A stretch of 64,000 nucleotides of DNA, taken from the NCBI GenBank assembly GCA_017642885.1, contig JAEPOM010000016.1:18262-82261 (forward strand), read 5' to 3'. Below the pieces are notes generated by a model, which was not told the origin of the DNA, did no database searches, and saw only the letters and a program-made list of their open reading frames with translations. Within the stretch, counting starts at the first letter, position 1. Each line of letters starts with the position of its first letter. The position numbers were made by a program, and so were the translations under genes. This stretch comes from Henriciella sp. Lineage in GTDB: Bacteria > Pseudomonadota > Alphaproteobacteria > Caulobacterales > Hyphomonadaceae. Positions 16,040 through 25,097 of this stretch are shown here, one piece after another.

Positions 16040-16663
16040 ATGTTGGAATTTATCAAATACGCGTCCGTAGCATTTACCGCGACCACCGCGGTCGTGACGG
16101 GCTGGATGCAGTACGAGAAATTCAGACTGGATGGGGAATGGCAAATCGACACCTGTACGGAGACGGCAGACCTTTCAACATATCAAGGGCTGCATCTGGC
16201 CTGGCGGGTGTTTCTGTCAGATGACCCGCTCGCTGCGCCGGTGGTGGGGAACGGTGAAAAAGTCGAAGAGGCGTTCCAGCTAATCGCACCAAGAGGGCGG
16301 TTTCCGGTGAGCTTCGTCGGCACGAAGGAAATCAATCGTGTCTCTCTGACCGGCCGGTTCGAAGGCGCGCGCCGAGCCTCGACGGGGCGGTTTGAACTCG
16401 CACCAACTTTGACGCGCAGGACCTGGTCGGGATACCTGCCCTTCTATCAGCGCAACGTGAATGTGCTTGAGGGCACGTTCGCGCTGACCGCAGGCAATGC
16501 CCGCGGCACCGCGCGGGCCGTTCGCTTGATCGAGGGGAAGCCTGTAGCTGCCGAACCATTTGCCTGCGAAGGCGTAGCCACGCAGATACCGCCCGCCGTG
16601 GAGGAAGCGTCAGAGCCAGATCAAGATCCGGATACTGTTGAGGCTGTGCCTGACGAAAACTAG
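16040..16663 (+). CDS. Membrane-anchored hypothetical protein
   Basis: A 207-residue protein of unrecognised family. Residues about 3-22 (FIKYASVAFTATTAVVTGW) form one hydrophobic segment that would anchor it in the inner membrane. The rest appears to be a beta-rich domain (DGEWQIDTCTETADLS, GRFPVSFVGTKEINRV, GTFALTAG) resembling small lipocalin-like folds, with two cysteines about 110 residues apart. The tail is Pro/Glu/Asp-rich and probably disordered. AGGGGAT lies 8-10 bases before the ATG. It follows mlaF by 67 bp and may be co-transcribed. Its stop overlaps that of the converging dehydrogenase gene by four bases. Confidence 0.7.
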   Translation: MLEFIKYASVAFTATTAVVTGWMQYEKFRLDGEWQIDTCTETADLSTYQGLHLAWRVFLSDDPLAAPVVGNGEKVEEAFQLIAPRGRFPVSFVGTKEINRVSLTGRFEGARRASTGRFELAPTLTRRTWSGYLPFYQRNVNVLEGTFALTAGNARGTARAVRLIEGKPVAAEPFACEGVATQIPPAVEEASEPDQDPDTVEAVPDEN

Positions 16664-17703
16664 GTTCGCGCAGCAGCGATCCGGGCGCGAGCAATCTCGT
16701 CCGCGACCTCGTTCGTCGGTCGCCCGCTATCCAATGCAGTATCGAGAACGCTGCCAAGCGTAACGATCAAAGTCTCAAGCTTCTGATCGACCCAGGCGCG
16801 CGAATAGTCGCCGGAGATTTCAGCCGCCACGTTGATGATCCCGCCGCCATTTATAACGTAATCAGGCGCGTACAGGATGCCCGCGCGGCGCACAAACTCG
16901 CCCATCGCAGGTGTCACCAGCTGATTGTTCGCGCCGCCCGCAATGACCTTCACTTTGAGGCGTTTCAACGTGTCTTCATTGATGATCGCACCCAAAGCAT
17001 TGGGGGAGAAGATGTCGGCGTCGACATCATAGATGTCATCCGGCGCGACAATCTTGGCCCCGGTATTTTTTGCAATCTCCGCCAGGGCGTCCTGATCAAT
17101 GTCGGTGATCACCAGATTGGCTCCCGCGTCGGCGAGGTGTTCGCAAGTATATCCGCCAACGGATCCAACGCCTTGAACAGCGACCGTCTTGCCGTTCAGA
17201 TCGTCACTGCCGAAGGCGCGCAGCGCGGTTTGTTGAATGCCCTTAAAGACGCCCAGCGCCGTTACGGGCGATGGGTCGCCGCTCGCAGCATCGCCAGTTG
17301 TGAGCCCGGCGGCATAGCGGGTCTCCTGAGCCGCAATTTCGATGTCCGCGGTATCGATACCAACGTCTTCAGCCGTCCAGTAACGCCCTTGCAGGCTGTC
17401 GACGGCACGCCCGAAAGCCAGGAACAAGGCTTCAGTCTTATCGGTTTTGGAGTTACCCCAGATGACCGCCTTGCCACCGCCGTGCGGAATGGAAGCCATG
17501 GCATTCTTATAGCTCATGCCCTGGCTCAACCGCAGCACATCCGTGACCATGGAATGGCTATCCGAATAGTCCCACATCCGCGTTCCGCCGGATGATGGGC
17601 CGAGCGCCGTTGAGTGGATCGCTATGACTGCGCGCAGACCACTTGGCTCGTCCGAGAAAAAGTGTACGCCCTCGTGATTATCGAATGCGGGATTGTCAAA
17701 CAT
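16660..17703 (-). CDS. Leucine dehydrogenase-like Glu/Leu/Phe/Val dehydrogenase
   Basis: The 347-residue protein has the substrate-binding domain with LGPSSGGTRMWDY, the glycine-rich stretch and catalytic lysine in MASIPHGGGKAVI, and YWTAEDVGI. The Rossmann domain follows with VAVQGVGSVGG and VITDID, as in leucine/phenylalanine/valine dehydrogenases. These enzymes reversibly deaminate branched-chain or aromatic amino acids to 2-oxo acids using NAD. Leucine or valine is the likeliest substrate, by length and by the GGGKAVI and APDYVINGGG motifs. It is cytoplasmic and monocistronic as far as can be seen, or a loose unit with the hydrolase gene 73 bp upstream. Confidence 0.88.
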   Translation of the reverse strand: MFDNPAFDNHEGVHFFSDEPSGLRAVIAIHSTALGPSSGGTRMWDYSDSHSMVTDVLRLSQGMSYKNAMASIPHGGGKAVIWGNSKTDKTEALFLAFGRAVDSLQGRYWTAEDVGIDTADIEIAAQETRYAAGLTTGDAASGDPSPVTALGVFKGIQQTALRAFGSDDLNGKTVAVQGVGSVGGYTCEHLADAGANLVITDIDQDALAEIAKNTGAKIVAPDDIYDVDADIFSPNALGAIINEDTLKRLKVKVIAGGANNQLVTPAMGEFVRRAGILYAPDYVINGGGIINVAAEISGDYSRAWVDQKLETLIVTLGSVLDTALDSGRPTNEVADEIARARIAAART

Positions 17704-17776
17704 ACCGGCTGCCCATCGTCATGGTTGCATTTGAAACAAAGCGGCGGTGTAACGCCTCTTCGCGCTGGGTCAACAA

Positions 17777-18832
17777 TCAGTCGGACGTTCGTCCCGGAAC
17801 TTCGTTCACATTGCTGGGAAGTGGCGCGTTTGGATCACGCAGGAATGTGAGCACATCTTCGAACACCGTTTCTGCCTGCAAGTCACGAAGCAGCATGTGA
17901 TAGCCATTGGGATAGTACGCGGTGCGCACATGACCCGGTAGGCGTTTTGCGGTGCGACGGACGCCATTTTTTGGAATGACAATATCCTTTGCCCCATAGG
18001 TCAGGAGCATTGGAATATCCGATTTCAGGTTCGGCGCTGCCTTATGGGCATTTTCCATCAGAGAGACGACGCCGTGCACTTGTTCAATCTTATTGGTGCG
18101 GATGCCGAGCGGGTCAGTCCACAGACGCTGGAGCATTTCGACATTGTCGCTCGGCTCGATCTTCACGAAGCGTGGCGGTCGGACCACCCAGCCAGGACGC
18201 GCGCGGACACTCGTCCACAGCGCCACACGTTGCACGACGGGAATGGACCCCCACCCGCGTAGGCCCGGCCCGGAAAATACGACTCGATCAACGCCCTGAG
18301 GCGGCCGGTCCGATCCAAACGCAGTCATCGTCACAGCGCCGCCCATCGAGATCCCGACCACAGCCAGTACGGCGTCTGGGTGATCCGCTCTCACCAGACG
18401 AACCGCTGTGCGCAGGTCTTCGCGCATGGACTCTTCATCCGGCCATTCTCCACGCCCGTAAGACCGCCCAAAGCCTCGCTGATCGTACGCGTACGTCTTT
18501 ACTCCGCGCGCTGACCAGTAGGGTGCCGCCATGTGAAAGGCGTTGGCGTAGTCATTCATGCCGTGCACACCGACAATAACGATTTCCGGCGGCGTCTCTG
18601 TATCCCAAACGGTGAGGCCAAGCTCGGCTCCGTCGAAGCTGATCATTCGGTTGGCATCTGGCTCCAGCATGGGCATGGGCGGGTTCTCGAGGTTAAGCGA
18701 TTTCAAAGTGGCCGGCGTGACACAGGCGGCCAGAAACCCAAAGCCGATTGCAATCAGGAGAGCAAGGAGCGAACCCGCTTTCGCAATTCGGGCAACAGAT
18801 CGGTTTCGAACCAAGGATTGCGCTTCAACCAT
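17777..18832 (-). CDS. Alpha/beta hydrolase, monoacylglycerol-lipase-like, predicted lipoprotein
   Basis: The 351-residue protein has an N-terminal hydrophobic segment ending in the lipobox-like LAAC (about residues 34-37), so it is likely a lipid-anchored envelope protein. The hydrolase fold shows VGVHGMNDYANAF, AYDQRGFGRS, the nucleophile elbow VGISMGGA (catalytic Ser), and late Asp and His in GAKDIVIP and NGYHMLLRD. This matches serine aminopeptidase-S33/monoglyceride lipase-type enzymes. The natural ester substrate is unknown. Its first 79 bp overlap the end of the upstream DNA-glycosylase-like gene in a different frame, so the two are co-transcribed. Confidence 0.84.
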   Translation of the reverse strand: MVEAQSLVRNRSVARIAKAGSLLALLIAIGFGFLAACVTPATLKSLNLENPPMPMLEPDANRMISFDGAELGLTVWDTETPPEIVIVGVHGMNDYANAFHMAAPYWSARGVKTYAYDQRGFGRSYGRGEWPDEESMREDLRTAVRLVRADHPDAVLAVVGISMGGAVTMTAFGSDRPPQGVDRVVFSGPGLRGWGSIPVVQRVALWTSVRARPGWVVRPPRFVKIEPSDNVEMLQRLWTDPLGIRTNKIEQVHGVVSLMENAHKAAPNLKSDIPMLLTYGAKDIVIPKNGVRRTAKRLPGHVRTAYYPNGYHMLLRDLQAETVFEDVLTFLRDPNAPLPSNVNEVPGRTSD

Positions 18833-19344
18833 GCATTATTTCTCCAGCTGGGATGTGGCGTAACGATGACACCCTGATCCAGAAAGCTCTGCCATTTTTG
18901 CACCGTGGCCGTGAGCGTCTTTTCCATCTGATCGCCGATATGCCACTTCTGAGCATAGCCGCCGATCAAAACGGTCAGTCCGATATTCGACATCCGGTCC
19001 AGCAGCGGCTGACGCCAGGTTTCGGCGCAGCGCTTCATCGGTGGAATATCGCCGCCATTCTTGTCATATCCCGGAAAACAGAATCCCATCGGGACAATCG
19101 CAACTTTGGATGCGTCGTAGAACGTCTTTTCATCCACGTTCAGCCAGTCCCGCAATCGAACGCCGGACGGATCGGTGAAAGGCCGACCCGACTCCATCGC
19201 GAGATTACCCGGCGCCTGACCCGCAATCAAAATTCTGGCCGTATTGGACACTTGCAATATCGGTTTCGGCGGACGCTCCATGTCAGCTTTGCATAATTGA
19301 CATGCGCGGATCTCGGCTACGAAATTATGGAGATCGGTGCTCAT
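18754..19344 (-). CDS. Uracil-DNA glycosylase family protein with Fe-S-type cysteines
   Basis: The 196-residue protein carries the superfamily motifs GQAPGNLAMESGRPFTDPSG (motif A region) and TPHPSWRNNAWL (motif B). Cysteines C15 and C18 (CQLC) plus two more in GFCFPG and KRC have the arrangement that binds a [4Fe-4S] cluster in family 4/5 glycosylases. It probably removes uracil or another damaged base from DNA, but the GQAPG motif differs from classical Ung, so activity should not be assumed. The frame is open from 19398; the start at 19344 (MSTDLHNFV) is preferred because the earlier residues are not family-like. Confidence 0.82.
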   Translation of the reverse strand: MSTDLHNFVAEIRACQLCKADMERPPKPILQVSNTARILIAGQAPGNLAMESGRPFTDPSGVRLRDWLNVDEKTFYDASKVAIVPMGFCFPGYDKNGGDIPPMKRCAETWRQPLLDRMSNIGLTVLIGGYAQKWHIGDQMEKTLTATVQKWQSFLDQGVIVTPHPSWRNNAWLKRNPWFETDLLPELRKRVRSLLS

Positions 19345-19388
19345 TGGACTAATTACTTCCTGAATCTCAAATACTGAGGACGAGAACC

Positions 19389-20291
19389 ATGAGTGCACAA
19401 ATCGAGCAAATCATAAAACCGCGAGAAAAAGACCTAGGTGACGGATTTGTCGTGCGACGGATCCTCCCATTCCACAGTCGCAAAATGGTTGGTCCATTCA
19501 TATTCTTCGATCATTTCGGGCCGGTTGAGTATGCACCAGGACAGGGATTCGATGTCCGCCCGCATCCGCATATAGGTCTCTCAACCGTGACCTTTCTGTT
19601 CGAAGGTGCCATCCGGCACAAGGACAATCTGGGGAATGATCTCGTCATTCGACCGGGCGCTGTGAACTGGATGACGGCCGGGCGCGGGATCTGCCACTCC
19701 GAGCGGACACCCGACGCAGAACGCGTGGCGGGCCAGTCCATGCACGGCATCCAGACCTGGGTCGCCCTGCCGAAGGAATATGCGGAAGTTGCCCCGGATT
19801 TCGTTCACCACCCAGCAGATGCGATACCCGCGTTTGATCTTGGCGGCGCCAACGCACGTGTCCTTGCAGGAACCGCCTTTGGGCATACCTCGCCAGTCGA
19901 GTTTCCATGGGGCATCTGGTATGTCGGCGCAGAAGCTGACGCTGGCGCCGACTTCACCATTGGCGCAAATGAGGCAGAGGAACGGGCGCTGTACGTGGCT
20001 TTTGGGTCCGCCTCAATCAACAACGAAACGATTGAAGCCGGTCAGATGGCCATTCTGACGCCAGGTGCTGATGTCGAAGTGTCTGTTTCTGCGGGTACGC
20101 GCTTCATGCTGGCAGGCGGAGAACCGATGGACGGACCGCGCAAGATTGACTGGAATTTTGTTGCCACTGACAAAGCACGCATTGAACAGGCCAAGGCCGA
20201 CTGGCGGGCCTCTATTGAAGGCAATTGGAATGGCACGCCGTTCACGTTGCCAGACGGCGAGGTCGAGCACATTCCCCTGCCCGGGGAATAA
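19389..20291 (+). CDS. Pirin family protein
   Basis: This 300-residue bicupin has the metal ligands of pirin: RPHPHIGLSTVTFLFEG (two His) and the paired His/Glu in GRGICHSERTP. The family signature GPFIFFDHFGP is near residue 40, and a pirin C-terminal cupin (residues about 180-285) follows. Several bacterial pirins have quercetin 2,3-dioxygenase activity or regulate pyruvate metabolism; the role here is not known. It is cytoplasmic, starts 45 bp from the divergent glycosylase gene and is 80 bp from the next gene on the same strand. Confidence 0.93.
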   Translation: MSAQIEQIIKPREKDLGDGFVVRRILPFHSRKMVGPFIFFDHFGPVEYAPGQGFDVRPHPHIGLSTVTFLFEGAIRHKDNLGNDLVIRPGAVNWMTAGRGICHSERTPDAERVAGQSMHGIQTWVALPKEYAEVAPDFVHHPADAIPAFDLGGANARVLAGTAFGHTSPVEFPWGIWYVGAEADAGADFTIGANEAEERALYVAFGSASINNETIEAGQMAILTPGADVEVSVSAGTRFMLAGGEPMDGPRKIDWNFVATDKARIEQAKADWRASIEGNWNGTPFTLPDGEVEHIPLPGE

Positions 20292-20371
20292 ACGGTTTCA
20301 GAAGCAACCTTGTCGCTCTGAGCGCCCTGTGCCACACCGGGCGCCATAGAAAATCACAGGAGCGAGAGACC

Positions 20372-22138
20372 ATGATTCGTCTCACAATTGCGGCATCAGC
20401 GCTGGTGCTGATCACGGCTTGCGGGCAGACCGCGGAAGACACCGACCCAATCACACCGGAAACTCCACCCGCGGAAACTGAGACGAGCGAGGGCGACGCC
20501 CTGCTCATGCCGCTTCCTGAAGGGACGAGCCCGGCGATTAGCGCGGATGATCTGCGCCAGCGCATCGCAGCGCTTGCAGATGACGCATTTGAAGGACGTG
20601 GACCAGCCGCCGAAAAAGGCGAACAGGCTGCCGACTGGATCGCCGCTGAGATGGCGCGTGTCGGCCTTCAACCCGCAGGCGAGAATGGCAGCTGGTTCCA
20701 GACTGTCGGAATGGTCGAGCAGACGTTGGACGAAAACGCATCAGCGCTCACATTCTCTGGCGGCGCATCTGGTGAAGACTTCCCGATGGCGCTGAAGGAA
20801 GACGCAGTTCTGTGGACCAAGAAGCAAGACCGCGACCAGGCCGAATGGACGGATTCCGAGTTGGTTTTTGTCGGCTATGGTGTCGTCGCGCCTGAATATG
20901 GCTGGAACGATTATGAAGGCCTCGATGTCGAGGGAAAAACCGTCGTCATGCTGGTCAATGACCCAGGCTACGCACTGGAAGGCGAGCTCTTCAAAGGCAA
21001 GTCCATGACCTATTATGGCCGCTGGACCTACAAGTTCGAAGAAGCCGGTCGCCGGGGCGCAACAGGCGCAATTGTCGTGCACGAAACCGCACCCGCTTCA
21101 TATGGCTGGGACGTGGTTGGAAATTCCTGGTCGGGCGCGCAAGCGGATCTGGTGCGGACCGATGGCGGCGACAATCGCACTCTGTTTGAGTCCTGGATCA
21201 CCGAAGAAACCGCGCGATCCCTGTTCGCGGAGGCGGGCCTTGATTTTTCCGAGATGAAAATCGCTGCCAAAACGCAAGGGTTCCGTCCGGTCGACATGGG
21301 CGGCCTCACGGCTAGCGGAAACCTGGTTCAATCGGTGACCACCACACAGTCCCGCAACGTTGTCGGCATGCTGCCGGGCTCAACGGCGCCGGACGAATAT
21401 ATGCTGTTCACCGCGCACTGGGATCATCTCGGCAAAAAGTCCGAGGAAAAGGCCGGAGAGCCTAATCAGGATTTCTACCAGGACGACATCTTCAACGGAG
21501 CGGTCGACAATGCGACTGGCACATCGGCCCTGTTGGAGATGGCGGAGGCAATGGCGGTTGAGGACCTCAATCGCTCGGCCTTGTTCCTCGCCGTGACTCT
21601 GGAAGAATCCGGTCTACTCGGCTCAGCTTACTATGCTGAGAACCCAACCATTCCGATGAACCAGATCGTCGCTGGTCTGAATATGGACGGTATGCTGCCG
21701 GTGGGCCAGACGAATGATATGGTCGTTGTCGGTTATGGTGCATCTGAGCTGGAAGACTTGCTCAAAGAGCATCTCGACGAGACCGGCCGTGTCATCGTGC
21801 CCGACCCGAACCCACAAGCCGGATACTTCTATCGCTCCGACCACGTGTCTTTTGCCAAGAAAGGCGTGCCCATGCTGTACGCTGATGGTGGTGTCGACAA
21901 AGTAGATGGCGGGATCGCAGCCGGTAAAGCAATTGGCGACACCTACACGGCGCAGCGCTACCACAAGCCGATGGACGAATATAATGACAATTGGGATCTG
22001 TCCGGCATGGAGCAAGACATCGCAGCGCTCTATTCTGTCGGATTGAAGATTGCCCAGTCTGATGCCTGGCCAACCTGGTATCCCGGCAACGAGTTCGAAG
22101 CGATCCGCCAGGCATCGCTCGCCGAACGCGAAGAGTAG
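20372..22138 (+). CDS. M28 family metallopeptidase, lipoprotein
   Basis: The 588-residue protein begins MIRLTIAASALVLITACGQ, a lipoprotein signal peptide with lipobox ITAC, followed by an acidic Pro/Thr linker. A PA-type insert (about residues 170-340, GRRGATGAIVVHET) precedes the zinc peptidase domain with AHWDHLG, DNATGTSALLEMAEA (bridging Asp), VTLEESGLLGSAYY (catalytic and metal Glu), NMDGM and RSDHVSFAKKGVP. It should be a di-zinc aminopeptidase or related exopeptidase in the periplasm or outer membrane. The start at 20372 follows CAGGAGCG; the longer frame upstream is a shadow of the pirin gene. Confidence 0.92.
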   Translation: MIRLTIAASALVLITACGQTAEDTDPITPETPPAETETSEGDALLMPLPEGTSPAISADDLRQRIAALADDAFEGRGPAAEKGEQAADWIAAEMARVGLQPAGENGSWFQTVGMVEQTLDENASALTFSGGASGEDFPMALKEDAVLWTKKQDRDQAEWTDSELVFVGYGVVAPEYGWNDYEGLDVEGKTVVMLVNDPGYALEGELFKGKSMTYYGRWTYKFEEAGRRGATGAIVVHETAPASYGWDVVGNSWSGAQADLVRTDGGDNRTLFESWITEETARSLFAEAGLDFSEMKIAAKTQGFRPVDMGGLTASGNLVQSVTTTQSRNVVGMLPGSTAPDEYMLFTAHWDHLGKKSEEKAGEPNQDFYQDDIFNGAVDNATGTSALLEMAEAMAVEDLNRSALFLAVTLEESGLLGSAYYAENPTIPMNQIVAGLNMDGMLPVGQTNDMVVVGYGASELEDLLKEHLDETGRVIVPDPNPQAGYFYRSDHVSFAKKGVPMLYADGGVDKVDGGIAAGKAIGDTYTAQRYHKPMDEYNDNWDLSGMEQDIAALYSVGLKIAQSDAWPTWYPGNEFEAIRQASLAEREE

Positions 22139-22146
22139 ACAAGGCG

Positions 22147-22932
22147 TTGCTGTCCTACCAGCACGGCTTCCACGCAGGTAACAAGGCGGACGTGCTGAAG
22201 CACGCCGTCTTGCATGCTGTGCTAGAAACCGAAGCCGAGGCAGACCGTCCGTTGCTCTATGTCGAGACTCACGCTGCACGCGGTTTCTATGATTTGAACA
22301 GTGCGCAATCGATCAAGACGGGCGAAGCGCTGACGGGCGTTCTCGCCATGCCTAAAGCCAAAAAGGCGGCGAACGCTCTGCAGCCATGGTTGCGTCATGT
22401 GCAATCGAAAGGTCCGGGGTCTTATCCGGGATCCCCTGCCCTAGCTTCGCAGATCCTCGGCCCCAAGGCCAGACTGGCCCTGTTCGAGCTGCATCCAGCT
22501 GAGCACACGGCGCTATCTCAGGCTTTGCGCAAAGATGATCGCGTGCAGATTCGCAAGGAAGACGGGTATCGCGGTGCCCTGCGCCTGCAACCGCGCCGAG
22601 CCGAAGACATGCTGGTCGTGCTGGATCCAAGCTACGAGACCGAAGCCGATATGGACGCACTCGCCAATTGGGTACCTCGCGCCATGCGTAAATGGCCGAA
22701 AGCGAAGTTTCTGATCTGGCTACCGCTCTTCGCAGACGGCCGCGAGGAAGACTTTGGTGCGTTCCTATCCGAGTTGGACGAAGGCTTTGTCGCCGGAAGC
22801 AGATGGGCGCGCAACAGCGATGATCCGTCTGCCCTCGAAGGGTCTGCCATGATCGGCCTGCGCATCGGGGGTGGCGCGGCGAGGAAGTCGTTTGCGATTG
22901 CAGCAGAATTGGACAAGCTTTGGCGCGACTAA
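22147..22932 (+). CDS. rlmJ: 23S rRNA (adenine-2030-N6)-methyltransferase RlmJ
   Basis: The 261-residue protein starts LLSYQHGFHAGNKADVLKH, nearly the same as the E. coli RlmJ start, and reads from TTG at 22147. Other motifs are YVETHAARGFYDL (SAM site), ALFELHPAEH, EDGYRGALRL and LDPSYE, the catalytic DPPY-like element written D-P-S-Y as in this family. RlmJ methylates A2030 of 23S rRNA. It lies 8 bp after the M28 peptidase gene and is translated without an obvious Shine-Dalgarno sequence, suggesting coupling to the preceding gene. Confidence 0.93.
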   Translation: MLSYQHGFHAGNKADVLKHAVLHAVLETEAEADRPLLYVETHAARGFYDLNSAQSIKTGEALTGVLAMPKAKKAANALQPWLRHVQSKGPGSYPGSPALASQILGPKARLALFELHPAEHTALSQALRKDDRVQIRKEDGYRGALRLQPRRAEDMLVVLDPSYETEADMDALANWVPRAMRKWPKAKFLIWLPLFADGREEDFGAFLSELDEGFVAGSRWARNSDDPSALEGSAMIGLRIGGGAARKSFAIAAELDKLWRD

Positions 22933-23071
22933 TTTAACAAATTGGCGCTTGAATTGTGTCTCCCATTGGGTTGCAACTCATCGCACCAAGCCCCCACGCA
23001 AAGAACATGATCGCTTATTCCAGTTATTCCTTTCTGCGCCCGTCAGAGCGCGCCAGCTCTAGGTTTCCGGC

Positions 23072-23608
23072 ATGAACCTGTTGTTTCGCCTTCTGTGGGT
23101 TATGCTGCGAGCGCGCTTTGGCGCCAGGCATACGCCGGTGACTGCGCCAGCATTCCTGAAGTTTCGGGTTTGGCTGACGGATCAGGACATGTTCATGCAC
23201 ATGACCAATAGCCGATACCTGTCCTTCAGCGATCTTGGTCGCATTGATCTGTTCAGCCGCTCCGGTTTGCGAAACGTCTTGAAAGCGAACGGGTGGAAGA
23301 CCGAAATCTACGGTCAGACCATGACCATCAACCGCATGCTACGGGCTCCGAAACCGTTTTCCCTCGAAACACAAATTCATGGGTGGGATGACGCGTTTCT
23401 CGTGCTGGGGCAGCGCTTCCTGCGCAACGCGAAAAACCATGCAGGCGTCGTGACACTGCTCGCAATCAAAGACAAAACTGGTGCCGCGGTCTCACCCCAG
23501 AAGGTCCTCGATCAGATCGAGACGGGCATTCAATCTCCTGAATTGTCGCTCCCTTTTGCCGACCTAATCGAGAGCACGAAACGGTCCCGCGCATCCGACA
23601 GCAAATAA
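23072..23608 (+). CDS. Thioesterase family (hotdog fold) protein
   Basis: This 178-residue protein starts with an amphipathic N-terminal helix (NLLFRLLWVMLRARFG) and a 4HBT-type hotdog domain: FRVWLTDQDMFMHMTNSRYL, a version of the D-x-N-x-H-x-N-N-x-x-Y signature with Asp and Asn at the active-site positions. It then has YGQTMTINRMLRAPKPFSLE. It resembles the THEM6/acyl-CoA thioesterase branch. It likely hydrolyses an acyl-CoA or acyl-ACP, possibly at the membrane surface. It stands alone, 139 bp after rlmJ. Confidence 0.8.
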   Translation: MNLLFRLLWVMLRARFGARHTPVTAPAFLKFRVWLTDQDMFMHMTNSRYLSFSDLGRIDLFSRSGLRNVLKANGWKTEIYGQTMTINRMLRAPKPFSLETQIHGWDDAFLVLGQRFLRNAKNHAGVVTLLAIKDKTGAAVSPQKVLDQIETGIQSPELSLPFADLIESTKRSRASDSK

Positions 23609-23711
23609 TCGATAAGTCTACTTTTGAATGTATTCGTATTTTTGCACTTTGTAATTGTTTGAATACTTATTTCCGTGCATCAGGAAGTTGATTCTTTTTT
23701 CGGAAATCAAA

Positions 23712-23945
23712 ATGGCTTTGAAATCCTCTCCGTGGACGTTTTATGCGCAGGTGCTTTCACGGGCGTTGAACGAACTCGAATCCGCCTGCACGGCGGCGCC
23801 TGAAAGTCCGGAATACAAGTTCTATCGATCAGAAGCCCCGGTCGTTCTGGAAGAAGCGCGTGAAGCCCTCGCGGCCTTGAAACATCATGTGCGCGACCTG
23901 GAACTGGCGCAGCCCAAAAGCACGGCGAATCCGACTCACCATTAG
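23712..23945 (+). CDS. Small hypothetical helical protein, 77 aa
   Basis: Starting at MALKSSPWTFYAQ, the 77-residue protein is predicted to be almost all helical (ALNELESACTAAP, APVVLEEAREALAALKHH) with a short disordered tail rich in Pro, Thr and His. No family is recognised. The frame extends upstream to 23655, but the extra residues (hydrophobic, from an AT-rich spacer) look like readthrough of non-coding DNA. The spacer 23609-23711 is AT-rich and may hold the promoter. Confidence 0.6.
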   Translation: MALKSSPWTFYAQVLSRALNELESACTAAPESPEYKFYRSEAPVVLEEAREALAALKHHVRDLELAQPKSTANPTHH

Positions 23946-24023
23946 GTCCTCCAACGTCAAGCTTGATTATCGTCCGCCATCCGCACATGGTGTCGCCAAC
24001 GACCGACAGAGGCGGAGAATTCC

Positions 24024-25097
24024 ATGGCCAAGCAGCACCACATTTCGAAATCCAATCTGCGTGAGACGCAATGGGTCGACCAGCCTGCGGGCGATCTGGC
24101 AGATGGAGATGTCCGTCTGCGCCTCGATGCGTTCGCGCTCACAGCCAACAATGTCACATACGCCGCTTTTGGTGGCGCACCGATGCACTACTGGAATTTC
24201 TTTCCGACGAGCAGCGATGCTCAGGGACGCGTTCCGGTCTGGGGCTTCGCAACGATTGCCGAGTCCAAAGCCGATGGCGTATCCGAAGGGCAACGCGTGT
24301 ATGGCTATTTCCCGATTTCTGAGGAACTCATCGTCAGCCCAACTCGGGTATCTGAGCGAGGGTTCATGGACGGTGCCGCGCATCGGCAAGGTCTTGCGCC
24401 GATTTATAATACCTACGCCTTCACCTCGACTGATCCCGCCTATCTGGAGGGCGCCGAGCCAGAGCAGATGCTATTTCGACCGCTTTACCTGACCGGATGG
24501 ATGATTTGCGATTTCCTGATGCAGGCAGAACCACGGCCAGACGCTGCGCTGATCTCCAGCGCCTCATCGAAGACAGCGATTGCCGCTGCCCACAGCTTGC
24601 AGCGCCAAGGCGTTCGCACCGTCGGTATCACGTCCCCCCGGAACGTGGAGTTCGTCAAGAAGAGCGGTTTGTATGATGAAGTGCTGACCTATGACGAAGT
24701 CAGTTCCTATAGGGCATCTGGCGCGGTTGCTTACGTTGATTTTGTCGGACGTCCCGAACTTACAAAAGCCGTTCACGTCGCATGTGGCGATAGTCTGGCG
24801 CACAGCATGATCATCGGCGCTACGGATTGGGAAACCGACCGCATGCCGACAGCAGATCTTCCCGGCCCAACTCCGACGCTGTTCTTCGTACCGGATTATG
24901 CCGCCAATCGTTCAAAACAGCTCCCACCCGGCGAGCTCGACGCCCGCACAGGGAAAGACCTGGTAGCTTTCTACCCGGTTTCACGGTCCTTCGTGACACC
25001 TAAAATGGTGGAAGGTACAGACGCGATCACGCAAGCCTGGCTGGAGACAGTTGAGGCGAACGTTCCCGCCGATCAGGGCCTGGTCTGTAAGTTCTAG
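24024..25097 (+). CDS. DUF2855 family protein (medium-chain reductase-like)
   Basis: At 357 residues this matches DUF2855. It opens with a GroES-like part (VRLRLDAFALTANNVTYAAFG, MHYWNFFP, VWGFATIAES, GQRVYGYFPI), where quinone oxidoreductases have their substrate domain. A Rossmann-like half follows (ALISSASSKTAIAAAHSLQR, VGITSPRN), with the family-typical SSASSKTA in place of the AxGGVG loop. It is probably an NAD(P)-dependent oxidoreductase of unknown substrate. Its stop overlaps the stop of the converging OmpA-like gene by four bases. Confidence 0.87.
   Translation: MAKQHHISKSNLRETQWVDQPAGDLADGDVRLRLDAFALTANNVTYAAFGGAPMHYWNFFPTSSDAQGRVPVWGFATIAESKADGVSEGQRVYGYFPISEELIVSPTRVSERGFMDGAAHRQGLAPIYNTYAFTSTDPAYLEGAEPEQMLFRPLYLTGWMICDFLMQAEPRPDAALISSASSKTAIAAAHSLQRQGVRTVGITSPRNVEFVKKSGLYDEVLTYDEVSSYRASGAVAYVDFVGRPELTKAVHVACGDSLAHSMIIGATDWETDRMPTADLPGPTPTLFFVPDYAANRSKQLPPGELDARTGKDLVAFYPVSRSFVTPKMVEGTDAITQAWLETVEANVPADQGLVCKF

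Noticed and set aside
20225..20371. Upstream extension of the M28 peptidase frame
   Set aside because: It overlaps the pirin gene. The start at 20372 has a ribosome binding site and a lipoprotein signal peptide.
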